64,000 bases of DNA from Ghiorsea sp. (GTDB lineage Bacteria; Pseudomonadota; Zetaproteobacteria; Mariprofundales; Mariprofundaceae): contig JALWRX010000031.1 of NCBI GenBank assembly GCA_027080505.1, positions 1 to 64,000 of the forward strand, given 5' to 3'. The notes below the pieces were generated by a model. It was not told the origin of the DNA. It worked only from the letters and a program-made list of their open reading frames with translations, and ran no database searches. The position numbers and the translations under genes are program-made. Shown piece by piece: positions 8,198 to 18,101 of the stretch; position 1 is the stretch's first letter, and each line of letters opens with the position of its first letter.

Positions 8198-10279
8198 TCA
8201 GGCAAGCCTCGACACATCTGCAAGCCGCAAGAATAACCCGCGCAACCTTGCCAACAATGCCAAACGATTGGTTTTGATAGCCTCATCATCAGCCATCACC
8301 ATCACCCCGTCAAAAAAGGCATCCACAGGCTCTCGTAAACTTGCCAACACCTGGAGCTGCGCCTCTGCATCATCTGGGAAATTGCTCTCGGCTTCTTGCA
8401 AAGCTTTGAACAATGCTTGTTCTGCATCTTCCGCCATCAAACCTTCATCAATATCAGTACTGACATCGCCTGCTTTCTTCAAGATATTCGCAATACGTTT
8501 ATTCGCCGCAGCCACAGCTTGCCCTGCTTCGGAATCTGCAAATCCAGTTAATAAATGCGCCACCTGCAAATGTTTATGCAGTGGTAGGGCTAAGTTGGCA
8601 CCTAATGCTGCATCACATGCAGGTTTGGACACATCAAAACTATCCGCTAGACCCAAAAAACGCTCATGAATAAAGGTAAGCACGGCTGCTTGCGTTTCAT
8701 CACTAATCGTAATAGTTACCCGCTGTTGGTTCCATTGCTTGGATGCTTCCTGCAACACATCCTGCAAGGTCATATCAATCGGATTGTTTTCATCTGCCAA
8801 CAACCGTACAAGCCCAATCGCCGCCCGCCTTAATGCAAACGGGTCAGCACTTGCCGTTGGAATTTTACCCAAGTGAAAATAGCCCAACAATTTATCTGCG
8901 CGCTCCACCACAGCAATGGCTTTGGCAATCGGCGAAGTCGGCAAAGCATCATCTGCGCCTGCAGGTGCATAATGCTGGCTAATCGCATCCGCCACCGCAT
9001 CATTTTCACCATCTATTTTGGCATAAATGCCGCCCATATAACCTTGTAGTTCAGGAAACTCGCCCACCAAACCAGTGGTTAAGTCGGATTTACATAAATA
9101 TGCTGCACGTTGTGCATCATTGGCTTCTACACCAAGCTTGGTCGCAGCATCAAGTACAAACCCACGCAAGCGGCGCACTTGATCGCCCACCATACCAAGC
9201 CCATCTTGGAACACGATTTCAGATAATTTTTCAACACGCGCTTCCAAGCTTTCTTTCGGGTCGCGCTCGAAAAAGAACATCGCATCAGCCAAACGCGCAT
9301 TAACCACGCGCTCATTGCCATGCGCCACCATGGCAGGGTCTTTAGATTTGATATTGGCAACCGCAAAAAATACATTGGATGTATGGTCATCTTTATCTTT
9401 GGTGGAGAAGCAGCGTTGATGATGTTTAAGCTCAATACGGCTCACTTCAATCGGTAGCTTCAAAAATTCTTCCAAATAATGCCCAGTAATCACATGCGGC
9501 CATTCGGTTAAGTCGGTGACTTCTTCAACCAAATCATCATCTTCCACCAAAGATACACCCGCAGCTTTTGCAGCTTCTAATAAACCTTGCGCAATACTCG
9601 CTTTACGCGCTGACCTATCAGCAACCACCATGCGTTCATTCAGCCATGCAAAAGGTTTTTCAACACTAATTTCACCCTTAGCATCTTGGCACATTCTATG
9701 CCCATAAGACGCTTTGCCTGCTTGAATACCTGCAAACGAAAAGTCTAAAACTTCATCGCCCAAACGCGCCACAATCCAGCGAATCGGACGAATAAAGGCA
9801 TCGCTTCTCGTATCCCCATCCTGCCATTGCATTTGTTTGGGGCTTGGCAAACCGCGCAAAATCGCAGGCATAGCTTCTGCAATAATATCCGCCACTTTGC
9901 GACCTTTCACGGTGATGGTTGCCTTCATATATTTAGCTTTACCATCGCCTTTATCGGCAAATTCAAAGTCATCAACGCTTAAGCCTGATTTACGCGCAAA
10001 ACCTTGCGCCGCAGGTGTAGGCGAGCCATCTTTAAGCGCGATATTTTCAGGCGGCCCCCAAATCACTTGCTCACGGTCTGCTTGCATAGTTGGGCATGAC
10101 TCAACATGAATCAATAAACGGCGAGGCGTTACACCCAACACCAAATCTGATGTTTCAATGTTTGCATCTTTAAGCACTTTAGTCAGTGCTGCCTTCAAAG
10201 CATTGCCCATGCGAGGCGCAACACCTGCTGGGATTTCTTCTACACCAATCTCAATTAGTAACGGCTTCAAATCACTCAT
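8198..10279 (-). CDS. glyS: glycyl-tRNA synthetase beta subunit
   Basis: A 693-residue protein matching the bacterial GlyS family: N-terminal [13 protein letters not shown], the GHRMCQD and WPHVITGHY segments, an HD-like region (HHQRCFS) and a C-terminal anticodon-binding region ending [13 protein letters not shown]. It forms the alpha2beta2 GlyRS with GlyQ in the cytoplasm and contributes tRNA(Gly) binding. ATG 10279 overlaps the glyQ stop as ATGA, so the two subunits are translationally coupled. Confidence 0.97.
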   Translation of the reverse strand: MSDLKPLLIEIGVEEIPAGVAPRMGNALKAALTKVLKDANIETSDLVLGVTPRRLLIHVESCPTMQADREQVIWGPPENIALKDGSPTPAAQGFARKSGLSVDDFEFADKGDGKAKYMKATITVKGRKVADIIAEAMPAILRGLPSPKQMQWQDGDTRSDAFIRPIRWIVARLGDEVLDFSFAGIQAGKASYGHRMCQDAKGEISVEKPFAWLNERMVVADRSARKASIAQGLLEAAKAAGVSLVEDDDLVEEVTDLTEWPHVITGHYLEEFLKLPIEVSRIELKHHQRCFSTKDKDDHTSNVFFAVANIKSKDPAMVAHGNERVVNARLADAMFFFERDPKESLEARVEKLSEIVFQDGLGMVGDQVRRLRGFVLDAATKLGVEANDAQRAAYLCKSDLTTGLVGEFPELQGYMGGIYAKIDGENDAVADAISQHYAPAGADDALPTSPIAKAIAVVERADKLLGYFHLGKIPTASADPFALRRAAIGLVRLLADENNPIDMTLQDVLQEASKQWNQQRVTITISDETQAAVLTFIHERFLGLADSFDVSKPACDAALGANLALPLHKHLQVAHLLTGFADSEAGQAVAAANKRIANILKKAGDVSTDIDEGLMAEDAEQALFKALQEAESNFPDDAEAQLQVLASLREPVDAFFDGVMVMADDEAIKTNRLALLARLRGLFLRLADVSRLA

Positions 10280-11133
10280 GATTCAGCCCCCGCATAACCT
10301 TGCGCCACGGTGCGTGATAATCCGCGCACTCTGCCAATAAAGCGTTGCCGCTCAGCCACTGAAATTGCACCACGCGCATCAAGCAAGTTAAAAGCGTGCG
10401 AAGCTTTGATGACTTCCTCATAAGCAGGTAAAAATAAGCTTGATTCTGCCAAGCGTTTGCAATCGCCTTCGGCTTGGTCGAATTGCTGTTGCAAAAATTC
10501 GATATTGGCATGTTCAAAGTTGTAAGCTGAAAATTCTTTTTCATTGCGCAAGAACACTTCGCCATAGGTAACTTGCTTACCATCAGGCTGCTTCACCCAA
10601 ATTAGATCATAAACATTTTCTACGCCTTGGATATACATCGCCAATCGCTCTAAGCCATAAGTAATCTCGCCCGGTGTACGGCTAAGCTCCACGCCGCCCA
10701 CTTGCTGAAAGTAAGTAAACTGGGTTACTTCCATGCCGTTGAGCCAAACTTCCCAGCCCAAGCCCCATGCGCCAAGCGTTGGTGATTCCCAATCATCTTC
10801 CACAAAACGAATATCATGCACATCCGTATCAATGCCTATTTCGCGCAACGATGCCAGATACAAATCCAAAATGTCTTCTGGCGCAGGCTTTAAAATCACC
10901 TGAAACTGATAATAATGTTGTAAGCGGTTGGGGTTTTCACCATAGCGACCATCGGTGGGGCGGCGGCATGGCTGCACATAAGCAGTGCGCCAATCTTGAT
11001 TATCCAACACGCGCATAAAGGTGGCTGGATGAAATGTACCCGCACCCATGGCACTATCATAAGGCTGCTGCACAACACACCCTTGCCTTGCCCAAAACTG
11101 TTGTAATGTCAGCAATAAATCTTGAAATGTCAC
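10276..11133 (-). CDS. glyQ: glycyl-tRNA synthetase alpha subunit
   Basis: A 285-residue catalytic subunit of the heterotetrameric GlyRS. It begins [19 protein letters not shown] and shows the [37 protein letters not shown] and [19 protein letters not shown] family blocks around the class II ATP and glycine site. First gene of the apparent glyQ-glyS-radC-small protein operon. The 197 bases before it (to 11330) hold the divergent promoter region; I see no T-box or other leader there. Confidence 0.97.
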   Translation of the reverse strand: MTFQDLLLTLQQFWARQGCVVQQPYDSAMGAGTFHPATFMRVLDNQDWRTAYVQPCRRPTDGRYGENPNRLQHYYQFQVILKPAPEDILDLYLASLREIGIDTDVHDIRFVEDDWESPTLGAWGLGWEVWLNGMEVTQFTYFQQVGGVELSRTPGEITYGLERLAMYIQGVENVYDLIWVKQPDGKQVTYGEVFLRNEKEFSAYNFEHANIEFLQQQFDQAEGDCKRLAESSLFLPAYEEVIKASHAFNLLDARGAISVAERQRFIGRVRGLSRTVAQGYAGAES

Positions 11134-11330
11134 GGTTTAACGCTCCGATACCTGCTCATCTTTTGCTGCAAACTATAACCAAGCGCAATCTTTCGTCATT
11201 ACATAAGTTTATTCTTTGGCTTTAGGCCTCACAAAACCATGCCACAGTTAGTCACCTCTTTGCTTTCAACATGTAATAATAAAGGCTATTATTCTGATAT
11301 TAAGGTTGTTGTGCCCTTTGGTGATATGAG

Positions 11331-12254
11331 ATGACAAATAAAAACATTTGGACTTTAGCTATTATCATTTTCGTGTCGATGACTGGTTGCTCATCAAAAA
11401 TAGGCATGTTTGTTTCTGCGAATATTTCCCCTTTAGAACAACATCACATATCGCTGAGCGACGGTTATAAAGCAACGTACTACAAGGTACAAATAGGTGA
11501 TAGTCAAAAAACAGATACAGTTGTGTTTTTTATAGGTGGATCCGGTCATACAAGTCTTAATTACTATCTAAAATCATATTTTGAAGACTTGGATGGAAAT
11601 GTAACTGTATATGCACTTCAGAAAAGGTATGTTGATCATAGAGAAACAGGACAATTTAAGCCATCAAATAAGTTTCTCCGATATAATCATTATCCGCAGT
11701 GGGTAAGCGACCAAAAGGATTTCATCAACTCCATTATTAAAAACGAAAGCCTTACTGGGAAAAAGCTTATTATCTTTGGTGTATCAGAAGGTGGAAATAT
11801 CGCTGCACAATTGGCTTCAGAAATACCCCAGATAACACATCTGATGGTTTTGGGCAGCGGAGGCATGGTCGGGATTGATGAATTCAGAATATGGGGCAAG
11901 AAGTACAATATTGATTTTGATAAGCTGTATCAACAAGTTAAAGAGCATCCCGACAGCATTGAAAGACAAGCAGTTGGGCAAACATATAAATATTGGGCAT
12001 CTGTTCTTCCAGTGAACCCCATGGATTACCTCAAAACGATAACAATTCCCATCCTTTATATTGTTGGTGATGAAGATGAAATGGTGCCGGTAGAGTCTGT
12101 GTACTTTTTGCAGAACACGTTTAAGAGGTTGAAAAAACAGAACCTTACGGTCAAAGTTTATCCAGGGTGCAATCATATGCTTCAAGACTCCAGTGGTAAG
12201 AGCCACAGAGGCGATATGTTGCGATTCGCTTCCAAGTGGTGGGGTACAGAGTGA
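11331..12254 (+). CDS. alpha/beta-hydrolase lipoprotein
   Basis: A 307-residue protein with a lipoprotein signal (lipobox MTGC at about residue 20). The alpha/beta hydrolase pattern is present: an oxyanion-type GGSGHTS loop, nucleophile elbow GVSEGGN with Ser as nucleophile, acid in GDEDEMVP and catalytic His in GCNHML. It is therefore probably a membrane-anchored esterase or peptidase-like hydrolase; the substrate is unknown. A second lipoprotein gene follows 35 bases later on the same strand, suggesting an operon between the glyQ and arsC blocks. Confidence 0.75.
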   Translation: MTNKNIWTLAIIIFVSMTGCSSKIGMFVSANISPLEQHHISLSDGYKATYYKVQIGDSQKTDTVVFFIGGSGHTSLNYYLKSYFEDLDGNVTVYALQKRYVDHRETGQFKPSNKFLRYNHYPQWVSDQKDFINSIIKNESLTGKKLIIFGVSEGGNIAAQLASEIPQITHLMVLGSGGMVGIDEFRIWGKKYNIDFDKLYQQVKEHPDSIERQAVGQTYKYWASVLPVNPMDYLKTITIPILYIVGDEDEMVPVESVYFLQNTFKRLKKQNLTVKVYPGCNHMLQDSSGKSHRGDMLRFASKWWGTE

Positions 12255-12289
12255 AAAAATCACAAAACAACTGGCTTCAAAGGAGGATT

Positions 12290-13072
12290 ATGGTTCGAAT
12301 TATTATACTCATGTACATTGCCCTGATAATGAGTGGCTGCACTGCTGCAAAAGCAGTGGTTGCCATGAATAAATCAACAGACCAATTTATCACATTAGAA
12401 CAAGATACACGTATTTTATATGAAAAAGGTGCTGAAAAGCATGCCCAAACCGTAGCTATAAAGCTTGACTCAGCTATTCAAACGGTTGAACAAAAGCAAT
12501 ACAGAAAGTTTACAAAGCCCGTAAAGGTCCACATATGTAATACCATTGAAAGCTTTACTTCTTATTGTGTCAACCATCATGCTGCTGGATGTGTACTGAA
12601 TGAAAGGCTGTTTTTATCACCAAAAAATTTCATATCAAACCAAGATGCGCTTACACACGAACTTTCCCATCTTCATATTGAGCAACAACTGGGCATGATC
12701 TCATGGCATTCGGGTTACCCATCTTGGTTTCAGGAAGGTTTGGCTACTTATGTTTCTGGTGGTCAGGGTGCTAATAAGGTTACAGTAGAGGAAGCAAGAA
12801 AGGCAATCAATCAAGGTTCAACTTTTAATCCCGAGACAAGCGGAAACCTTATTTTTCGAAAAACGGCATATTCCTATGGCTTAAAATCACACATGTTTTA
12901 CCGCCAAGCTTCAATGTTTGTTGAATATTTGCATAATTTAGATAAATTGAAATTCAAAACATTATTGCTATTTGTTGAAGATGGAAAAGGCTTTGAAACA
13001 GCATTCTCAGATGCGTATAGTGCACCCTTAAGTGAGATATGGAAAAAATTTCTCCAGCAACAAAAAACCTAA
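12290..13072 (+). CDS. lipoprotein with HExxH zinc-metallopeptidase motif
   Basis: Translation most likely starts at ATG 12290, seven bases or so after a strong AAGGAGG (12280-12286); upstream in-frame starts lack a ribosome site and would bury the lipobox. The protein has about 260 residues, with lipobox MSGC, then THELSHLHIEQQ (HExxH zinc ligands and catalytic Glu) and FQEGLATYVSG, whose Glu is the likely third ligand. This is the pattern of gluzincin-like peptidase MA proteins. Location is probably the periplasmic face of a membrane. It pairs with the hydrolase lipoprotein upstream; the substrate is unknown. Confidence 0.72.
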   Translation: MVRIIILMYIALIMSGCTAAKAVVAMNKSTDQFITLEQDTRILYEKGAEKHAQTVAIKLDSAIQTVEQKQYRKFTKPVKVHICNTIESFTSYCVNHHAAGCVLNERLFLSPKNFISNQDALTHELSHLHIEQQLGMISWHSGYPSWFQEGLATYVSGGQGANKVTVEEARKAINQGSTFNPETSGNLIFRKTAYSYGLKSHMFYRQASMFVEYLHNLDKLKFKTLLLFVEDGKGFETAFSDAYSAPLSEIWKKFLQQQKT

Positions 13073-13120
13073 CAAAGAAAAAGGAACTGCTACCCTTTTA
13101 ATGGTAACCTCCCTTAAACC

Positions 13121-13468
13121 TTAAGCAATAATCGGCAATATAAGTTCCAAAGGTCTTGCAATAGCGGCTTTTAGATCGTTAGCAACAATAGGGCGTTCAA
13201 TCACTTTGGGGTATTGCACCATCAGCGCAATCAACTCATCACGGCTTAAATCTTTGCCCTTAATATGCTCTTTGTATTCGGCTTCGCCTGTGCGTATCAA
13301 GTCTTGCGGCTCCATGCCCAGCTTATCAAGTATGGTTTTTAGCTCTTCAACTGTGGGTGGATTTTTCAGGTATTCTATGACCTCATGTTCCACGCCTTTT
13401 TCTTCTAAAAGATTAAGCGCAGCGCGGGATTTACTACACCTTGGATTATGATAAATTTGAATACTCAT
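13121..13468 (-). CDS. arsC: ArsC family arsenate reductase-like (glutaredoxin-type)
   Basis: A 115-residue thioredoxin-fold protein: MSIQIYHNPRCSKSRAALNLL carries the catalytic Cys, and LIRTGEAEYKEH and VIERPIV carry the Arg residues that bind arsenate in the glutaredoxin-dependent ArsC family. ATG 13468 lies one base after the slyD stop; longer in-frame starts would run into slyD. No other ars genes (arsB, arsR) are adjacent, so the real substrate could be another thiol-linked oxyanion. Confidence 0.82.
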   Translation of the reverse strand: MSIQIYHNPRCSKSRAALNLLEEKGVEHEVIEYLKNPPTVEELKTILDKLGMEPQDLIRTGEAEYKEHIKGKDLSRDELIALMVQYPKVIERPIVANDLKAAIARPLELILPIIA

Positions 13469-13469
13469 G

Positions 13470-13958
13470 TTAGTGACCACAGCCTCCTTCACCATGCACA
13501 TGCCCGTGTTCCAATTCTTCAGATGTAGCATCACGAACACTCATGATTTCCACATCAAAGTTTAAAGTTTCGCCTGCAAGCGGGTGGTTGGCATCAATCG
13601 TTACCGCTTTATCATCCACCGCAATCACGGTGACCAGTTCAATGCCGTGTTCTGCTTCTGCTTCAAAGCGCATACCCACTTCAATTTCACCATCAAATTG
13701 GAATACTTCACGCGGTACAGTTTGCATTAATTCAGGGTTGCGCTCGCCATAACCGTCCGCAGGTGCAATAGATGTCTTAATGGTGTCGCCAACTTTTTTG
13801 CCTTCCAGTTCTTTTTCCAAGCCCGGCACCAAATTCTCATTGCCATGGATATAGGGTAATGGCGCTGCATCACGCGATGAATCCACGGTTTCTCCCTTAT
13901 CATTGGTTAATGTATAATGAATTTCTACTACCTTGTTTGCGGTTACTGTATCTGACAC
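13470..13958 (-). CDS. slyD: SlyD-like FKBP-type peptidyl-prolyl isomerase
   Basis: A 162-residue protein: an FKBP core (VEIHYTLTNDKGETVDSS, GLEKELEGKKVGD, YGERNPELMQTVPREVF) with an inserted IF chaperone flap (about 70-130, DANHPLAGETLNFDVEIMSV). The C-terminus HGHVHGEGGCGH is His- and Cys-rich and fits nickel binding, as in SlyD. Likely cytoplasmic folding helper, perhaps also for metal delivery to hydrogenase or urease, which are not in the window. Followed by the arsC-like gene with a one-base gap. Confidence 0.88.
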   Translation of the reverse strand: MSDTVTANKVVEIHYTLTNDKGETVDSSRDAAPLPYIHGNENLVPGLEKELEGKKVGDTIKTSIAPADGYGERNPELMQTVPREVFQFDGEIEVGMRFEAEAEHGIELVTVIAVDDKAVTIDANHPLAGETLNFDVEIMSVRDATSEELEHGHVHGEGGCGH

Positions 13959-13981
13959 ATTCGTCTCCTGTTTATACTATT

Positions 13982-14218
13982 CTATTGGGGCGCATTTTGA
14001 CTGTGTTTCAACAGCAAATATTGCTCATATTCTTCAATGTCCATCTTGCCTAAAATATACAGCTCATGGTCAGCCAATATATCTGCGGTGGGCTGCACAT
14101 TTTCTTTTGCATAATGCGCTTCTGCAAGCATTCGACGTTGTTGGCTTTCAGCATCTGACACGCCATTTTCACGTTTCATCGCTGCTTCGCACCATTCTTT
14201 CGCCGTTGCATACTTCAC
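13982..14218 (-). CDS. VbhA-like antitoxin-domain protein (orphan)
   Basis: A 78-residue protein. The segment from about 29 to 70 (MLAEAHYAKENVQPT, then ILADHELYILGKMDIEEY) resembles the VbhA/Fic-antitoxin pattern of A.a...EG..PT..........G.i...E. The usual inhibitory (S/T)xxxE(G/N) helix would map to AHYAKEN, which keeps the E-N pair but has no clear Ser or Thr. No Fic-domain gene lies nearby, so it may be an orphan antitoxin, a relic, or a different small regulator. It stands alone between slyD and the SDR gene. Confidence 0.5.
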   Translation of the reverse strand: MKYATAKEWCEAAMKRENGVSDAESQQRRMLAEAHYAKENVQPTADILADHELYILGKMDIEEYEQYLLLKHSQNAPQ

Positions 14219-14291
14219 AATTGCTCAACCTCTTAGCTTAGGACTTGTTCGCAATACAGCCATCAAACCGAATATTGTCAATGCGCCCAGC

Positions 14292-14960
14292 CTAAAACGG
14301 CACGACCTTGCCATCAAAGGCAACAAACTGACCCAGCTCATAATCATCAACGCGACTGATGACATCCGTCATACCTGCCACCGATGTCTGCACATCAATT
14401 AAACCGGACTGGTGCGTCATGTCCGTACTCACCCATCCCGGGTGCAGTGTAATCACAGAGACACCCAAAGGCTGTAAATCAATCGCCATGGATTTGGAAA
14501 TAATGATTAAACCTGCTTTGGCAGCGCGATAAGCATACGTGCCACCACTACCATTATCATCGCTTGAACCCATCTTGGAGCTGATATTGGCAACCGTGCC
14601 CTTGGCTCGAATAACCCGCTCTTTTAGCTGCTGCACTACGCGCAATGGCCCTACGCAATCCACGTTAAACACTTCAAGCATGGCATCGGATGTAATGCTA
14701 TCCAAATCTTGAGCACCATACGGCCCATAAATACCCGCATTGTTAACCAACAGGTCAATACTATCGGGCAAAGCCAAAGTGTTCGCATCAAAATCACGGC
14801 TTACATCCAACTGCAGCGTATGCAGTTTATCGCTTTGAATATCATCCAAACCATCAAGGTTGCTGCGATAACAAGCCCAAACTTCATCACCCTGCGCCAA
14901 ATAATGCTGCACAAAACCCAAGCCTAAACCTCGGTTTGCCCCCGTAATCACGATATTCAT
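14292..14960 (-). CDS. short-chain dehydrogenase/reductase
   Basis: A 222-residue classical SDR: cofactor loop TGANRGLGLGF, NNAG motif, and a YxxxK catalytic pair in YAYRAAKAG preceded by Ser residues of NISSKMGS. The closing segment LHPGWVSTDM is typical of small carbonyl-reductase-like SDRs (YciK/CsgA-type), and the substrate cannot be read from sequence. ATG 14960 overlaps the comM stop as ATGA, so it is coupled to comM. Confidence 0.85.
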   Translation of the reverse strand: MNIVITGANRGLGLGFVQHYLAQGDEVWACYRSNLDGLDDIQSDKLHTLQLDVSRDFDANTLALPDSIDLLVNNAGIYGPYGAQDLDSITSDAMLEVFNVDCVGPLRVVQQLKERVIRAKGTVANISSKMGSSDDNGSGGTYAYRAAKAGLIIISKSMAIDLQPLGVSVITLHPGWVSTDMTHQSGLIDVQTSVAGMTDVISRVDDYELGQFVAFDGKVVPF

Positions 14961-16468
14961 GCGCTGTCTCCTCGATATTGTAATGCTTCGGCAATATGTG
15001 CTGATGACACTTGGCCTTCACCTGCCAAATCAGCAATGGTGCGCGCAACTTTTAATATGCGATGATAACTACGCGCCGATAATCCAAAGCGGTTTAATGC
15101 AGTGTTGAGTAAAGCTTCGCCTTCCGCATCAGGTTTGGCATATTGCTCTAAAGCTGTGGGTAAAAGCCTTGCGTTTACAATACCTTCACCCTGCCTTGCA
15201 TATTGAATATCTCTTGCTTTAAGCACCCTTGCTTTGACCAAGGCAGATGATTCACCTGCTTGCATTTGCGTTAATTCCTCATGTTCTACGGGTGGCACAT
15301 GAATACGAATATCAAACCTATCCAACAATGGCCCTGAAATCCTACCCACATAACGAGACACTTGTGTTTGTGAACACCTACACGGTTTCGATGGGTGCCC
15401 CAAATAACCACAAGGACATGGGTTCATCGCACCAACCAACTGAAATTCTGCGGGAAAGGTTAGCGTATCCGCAGCTCTGGCAATACTTACCGTACCACTT
15501 TCTAAGGGTTGCCTTAAAACTTCTAAAACTGGGCGTTTAAACTCTGGTAGCTCATCCAAAAACAATGCGCCAAACAATGCTTTGGTCACTTCCCCAGGTT
15601 TTGGAACTTGCCCCCCACCAATCATCGCAACATCAGATGCCGAATTGTGTGGCGATCTAAAAGGTGGAATTGATGACATGGGCGAACGTGCATTCGCTTC
15701 GCCTGCAATGCTGTAAACCCTTGCAACTGCCAGCCTTTGTTCATCTGTGAGCGGCGGCATAATGCTTGGCAGCCGAGATGCCAACATGCTTTTACCCGAC
15801 CCAGGGGGGCCGCTCATCAGCAGATGATGCCCACCTGCTGCTGCGATTTCCAAAGCACGCCGTGCTTGTTGTTGTCCTCGCACATCTTTGAGGTCAAGCA
15901 GCTTTTCTTCGGCTTGTGTTGATGTTTCACTCGCAGAAAATGGCAGTAATATACGTTTACCCTGCAAATGCCCTGCAACTTCCAATAAATTGCTCGCAGC
16001 AATCACCTCAATGCCCTGCACAACCGCCGCTTCTTCGGCATTGCCCAATGGCACAATGATTTGTTTCACGCCTTGGCTTTTGGCAAAAAGCGTGAGTGGC
16101 AATATACCCGACACAGGATTTAAGCGACCATCTAACGCCAATTCAGCCGCCAAAAAGGGTATATCACTCTGATTTTCCACATGAATCTGACCTGATGCCA
16201 GCAATAAACCTACAGCCACAGGTAAATCAAAATGTGAACCATCTTTGCGTTTATCTGCAGGTGCTAAATTTACAGTAATATGACGTAATGGAAACTCAAA
16301 ATTAGAGTTTAAGAGGGCTGCGCGAACCCTATCTCTAGCCTCACGAACTGCTGCATCGGGCAGCCCTACCAAGCTCCACGAAGGCATACCCCGCGATAAA
16401 TCTACCTCAACATCAACAGCTTCAGCTTCAAGACCACGAAGCGATGCGCTAGCTAATCGCGCCAACAT
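14957..16468 (-). CDS. comM: YifB/ComM family Mg-chelatase-like AAA+ ATPase
   Basis: A 503-residue protein of usual length. An N-terminal Lon-protease-like S5 domain (about 1-170) precedes the Mg-chelatase AAA+ domain, with Walker A GPPGSGKSM, Walker B LFLDELPEF, and the Cys-rich CPCGYLGHPSKPCRC insertion. The C-terminal domain (SARSYHRILKVARTIADL) closes it. ComM homologues are hexameric helicases that promote branch migration during natural transformation. This family member suggests possible competence, though no other com genes are in view. Confidence 0.93.
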   Translation of the reverse strand: MLARLASASLRGLEAEAVDVEVDLSRGMPSWSLVGLPDAAVREARDRVRAALLNSNFEFPLRHITVNLAPADKRKDGSHFDLPVAVGLLLASGQIHVENQSDIPFLAAELALDGRLNPVSGILPLTLFAKSQGVKQIIVPLGNAEEAAVVQGIEVIAASNLLEVAGHLQGKRILLPFSASETSTQAEEKLLDLKDVRGQQQARRALEIAAAGGHHLLMSGPPGSGKSMLASRLPSIMPPLTDEQRLAVARVYSIAGEANARSPMSSIPPFRSPHNSASDVAMIGGGQVPKPGEVTKALFGALFLDELPEFKRPVLEVLRQPLESGTVSIARAADTLTFPAEFQLVGAMNPCPCGYLGHPSKPCRCSQTQVSRYVGRISGPLLDRFDIRIHVPPVEHEELTQMQAGESSALVKARVLKARDIQYARQGEGIVNARLLPTALEQYAKPDAEGEALLNTALNRFGLSARSYHRILKVARTIADLAGEGQVSSAHIAEALQYRGDSA

Positions 16469-16475
16469 AAATCAA

Positions 16476-16724
16476 TTACCCTTTAAGTTGTGCTTCCAGT
16501 TTAGCGATGCGTTCTTCCATCTTTTGCAAATCTTCGCGTGCTTTTTTGAGCATGGCTTCTTGTACTTCCATGCGCTCATGCGTGACCACATCAAAGTGTG
16601 CAAGTGCGCCTTCAACGATGTTTTGAATTTGAGCTTCTGCACCCATTTTTACACCACCAAGCATTTTGATACCTGATGCGATTTTTTCTGAAATGTCGTC
16701 CAATGTTTTGCTATCAACTGCCAT
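16476..16724 (-). CDS. ubiK: UbiK-type ubiquinone biosynthesis accessory factor (BMFP domain)
   Basis: An 82-residue protein with a C-terminal coiled coil (about 50-80, EAMLKKAREDLQKMEERIAKLEAQL) of the BMFP/YqiC family. UbiK helps assemble the ubiquinone-synthesis complex. Its place seven bases before comM and 23 after ubiX fits a quinone-related role, but the family is short and the assignment relies on the coiled-coil pattern and context. Confidence 0.75.
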   Translation of the reverse strand: MAVDSKTLDDISEKIASGIKMLGGVKMGAEAQIQNIVEGALAHFDVVTHERMEVQEAMLKKAREDLQKMEERIAKLEAQLKG

Positions 16725-16747
16725 GTCTATCTCCTACTTCCTAAAAC

Positions 16748-17365
16748 TTATGCGCCCCAGCGTATGTTTGACCCATCATTCACACCCAAATGATCCATAA
16801 TCCTATCCACCATAAAATCTACCAAATCATCAATACTTTTCGGCTCATGATAAAAGCCTGGCATGGCAGGAATAATGCGAACACCCATTTTGGACAGGTT
16901 ATACATATGTCCCAAATGGATTTCTGATAATGGTGTTTCACGTGGCACAAGAATTAAATTTTTACGCTCTTTAAGCATCACATCCGTTGCCCGCTCAATT
17001 AAATTGCTTGATGCACCCGTGGCAATGCGCGCCAAAGAACCCATGGAGCAAGGTACAACCACCATATCCTGCATATCCGCAGAGCCTGATGCCACAGGCG
17101 ACATCCAATCTTTATTGCCCCAGCATGTAAGATACTGGGCATCTACACCTGTGAAACCTGCAATATCTTTTGCCATCTCATCAAGGTTAGAGGTCAGTTT
17201 AAAATTCGATTCTTGCTCTAAAACCACGCGCGCAGCATCTGAAATCAACAAATGAAGTTGAATGTCTTTTTTGGCTAAACGCTGAATCAAACGCAATGCA
17301 TAAGGCGCACCCGATGCGCCTGTCATGGCAATAATAATAGGGCTATGTTTCTTGTTATTGGACAT
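16748..17365 (-). CDS. ubiX: flavin prenyltransferase UbiX
   Basis: A 205-residue flavoprotein that makes prenylated FMN for the UbiD decarboxylase in ubiquinone synthesis. Visible blocks: IIIAMTGASGAPYALRLIQRL (FMN site), ASGSADMQDMVVVPCSMGSLARIATG, and the LILVPRETPLSEIHLGHM and PAMPGFYHEP signatures. ubiK lies next to it, and ubiA occurs elsewhere in the window. It follows lptB in the same direction with a seven-base gap. Confidence 0.96.
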   Translation of the reverse strand: MSNNKKHSPIIIAMTGASGAPYALRLIQRLAKKDIQLHLLISDAARVVLEQESNFKLTSNLDEMAKDIAGFTGVDAQYLTCWGNKDWMSPVASGSADMQDMVVVPCSMGSLARIATGASSNLIERATDVMLKERKNLILVPRETPLSEIHLGHMYNLSKMGVRIIPAMPGFYHEPKSIDDLVDFMVDRIMDHLGVNDGSNIRWGA

Positions 17366-17372
17366 ATCTCAC

Positions 17373-18101
17373 CTACAAACTAAAACTTTCGCCAAAGTAT
17401 AATCGGCGTGCATCATCATTATTTACAATCTCTTCTGCCGAGCCTTGCACCAAGATTTCACCTGCTGTCATCAAATATGCCCTATCACAAATGCTCAAGG
17501 TTTCGCGTACATTGTGATCAGTAATCAAAATACCATAACCTTTATCGCGTAAATCACTAATAATTCCCTGAATATCTTCCACAGCAATAGGGTCAACCCC
17601 TGCAAAAGGTTCATCCAACAAGACAAACTTAGGCTTGGTTACCAAACAACGAGCTATTTCCGTGCGCCGCCGTTGCCCACCCGATAAAGTATATGCCTTT
17701 TGCTCTTGCACACTCTCCAAGCCAAAATCGGCAAGCAATGCATCCAATTCTTCATGCATTTTCTCTACAGACATATCTAAGGTTTCAAAAATTGCCAACA
17801 GGTTTTCACGCACAGTAAGTTTTCGAAACACACTGGCTTCTTGCGGTAAATAACCAATGCCTTTGCGTGCACGTTTGTACATAGGCATATCCACCAAAGA
17901 TTCGCCATCCAAAGTTACATCACCACCATCTGCTTCCACAAGCCCGCACACCATATAAAAGCTGGTGGTTTTACCCGCACCATTGGCACCCAACAAACCC
18001 ACACATTCACCCGAAAAAACCTCTAGGCTCACATCATGTACCACTGTTTTATGACCATACACCTTTTTTAGGTTTGTTGCTGATAAATGCGATTTATCCA
18101 T
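17373..18101 (-). CDS. lptB: LPS export ABC transporter ATPase LptB
   Basis: A 242-residue ABC ATPase: Walker A GANGAGKTT, signature LSGGQRRRTEIARCL, Walker B FVLLDEPFAGVDP and the switch His in LITDHNV. LptB powers LptFG extraction of LPS from the inner membrane. Its ATG overlaps the lptA stop by one base (TAATG). Neighbours lptA, lptC, kdsC and kdsD confirm the role. Confidence 0.97.
   Translation of the reverse strand: MDKSHLSATNLKKVYGHKTVVHDVSLEVFSGECVGLLGANGAGKTTSFYMVCGLVEADGGDVTLDGESLVDMPMYKRARKGIGYLPQEASVFRKLTVRENLLAIFETLDMSVEKMHEELDALLADFGLESVQEQKAYTLSGGQRRRTEIARCLVTKPKFVLLDEPFAGVDPIAVEDIQGIISDLRDKGYGILITDHNVRETLSICDRAYLMTAGEILVQGSAEEIVNNDDARRLYFGESFSL

Noticed and set aside
13073-13120. 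Terminator between the metallopeptidase and arsC
   Set aside because: Only a weak hairpin with no clear T run; not called.
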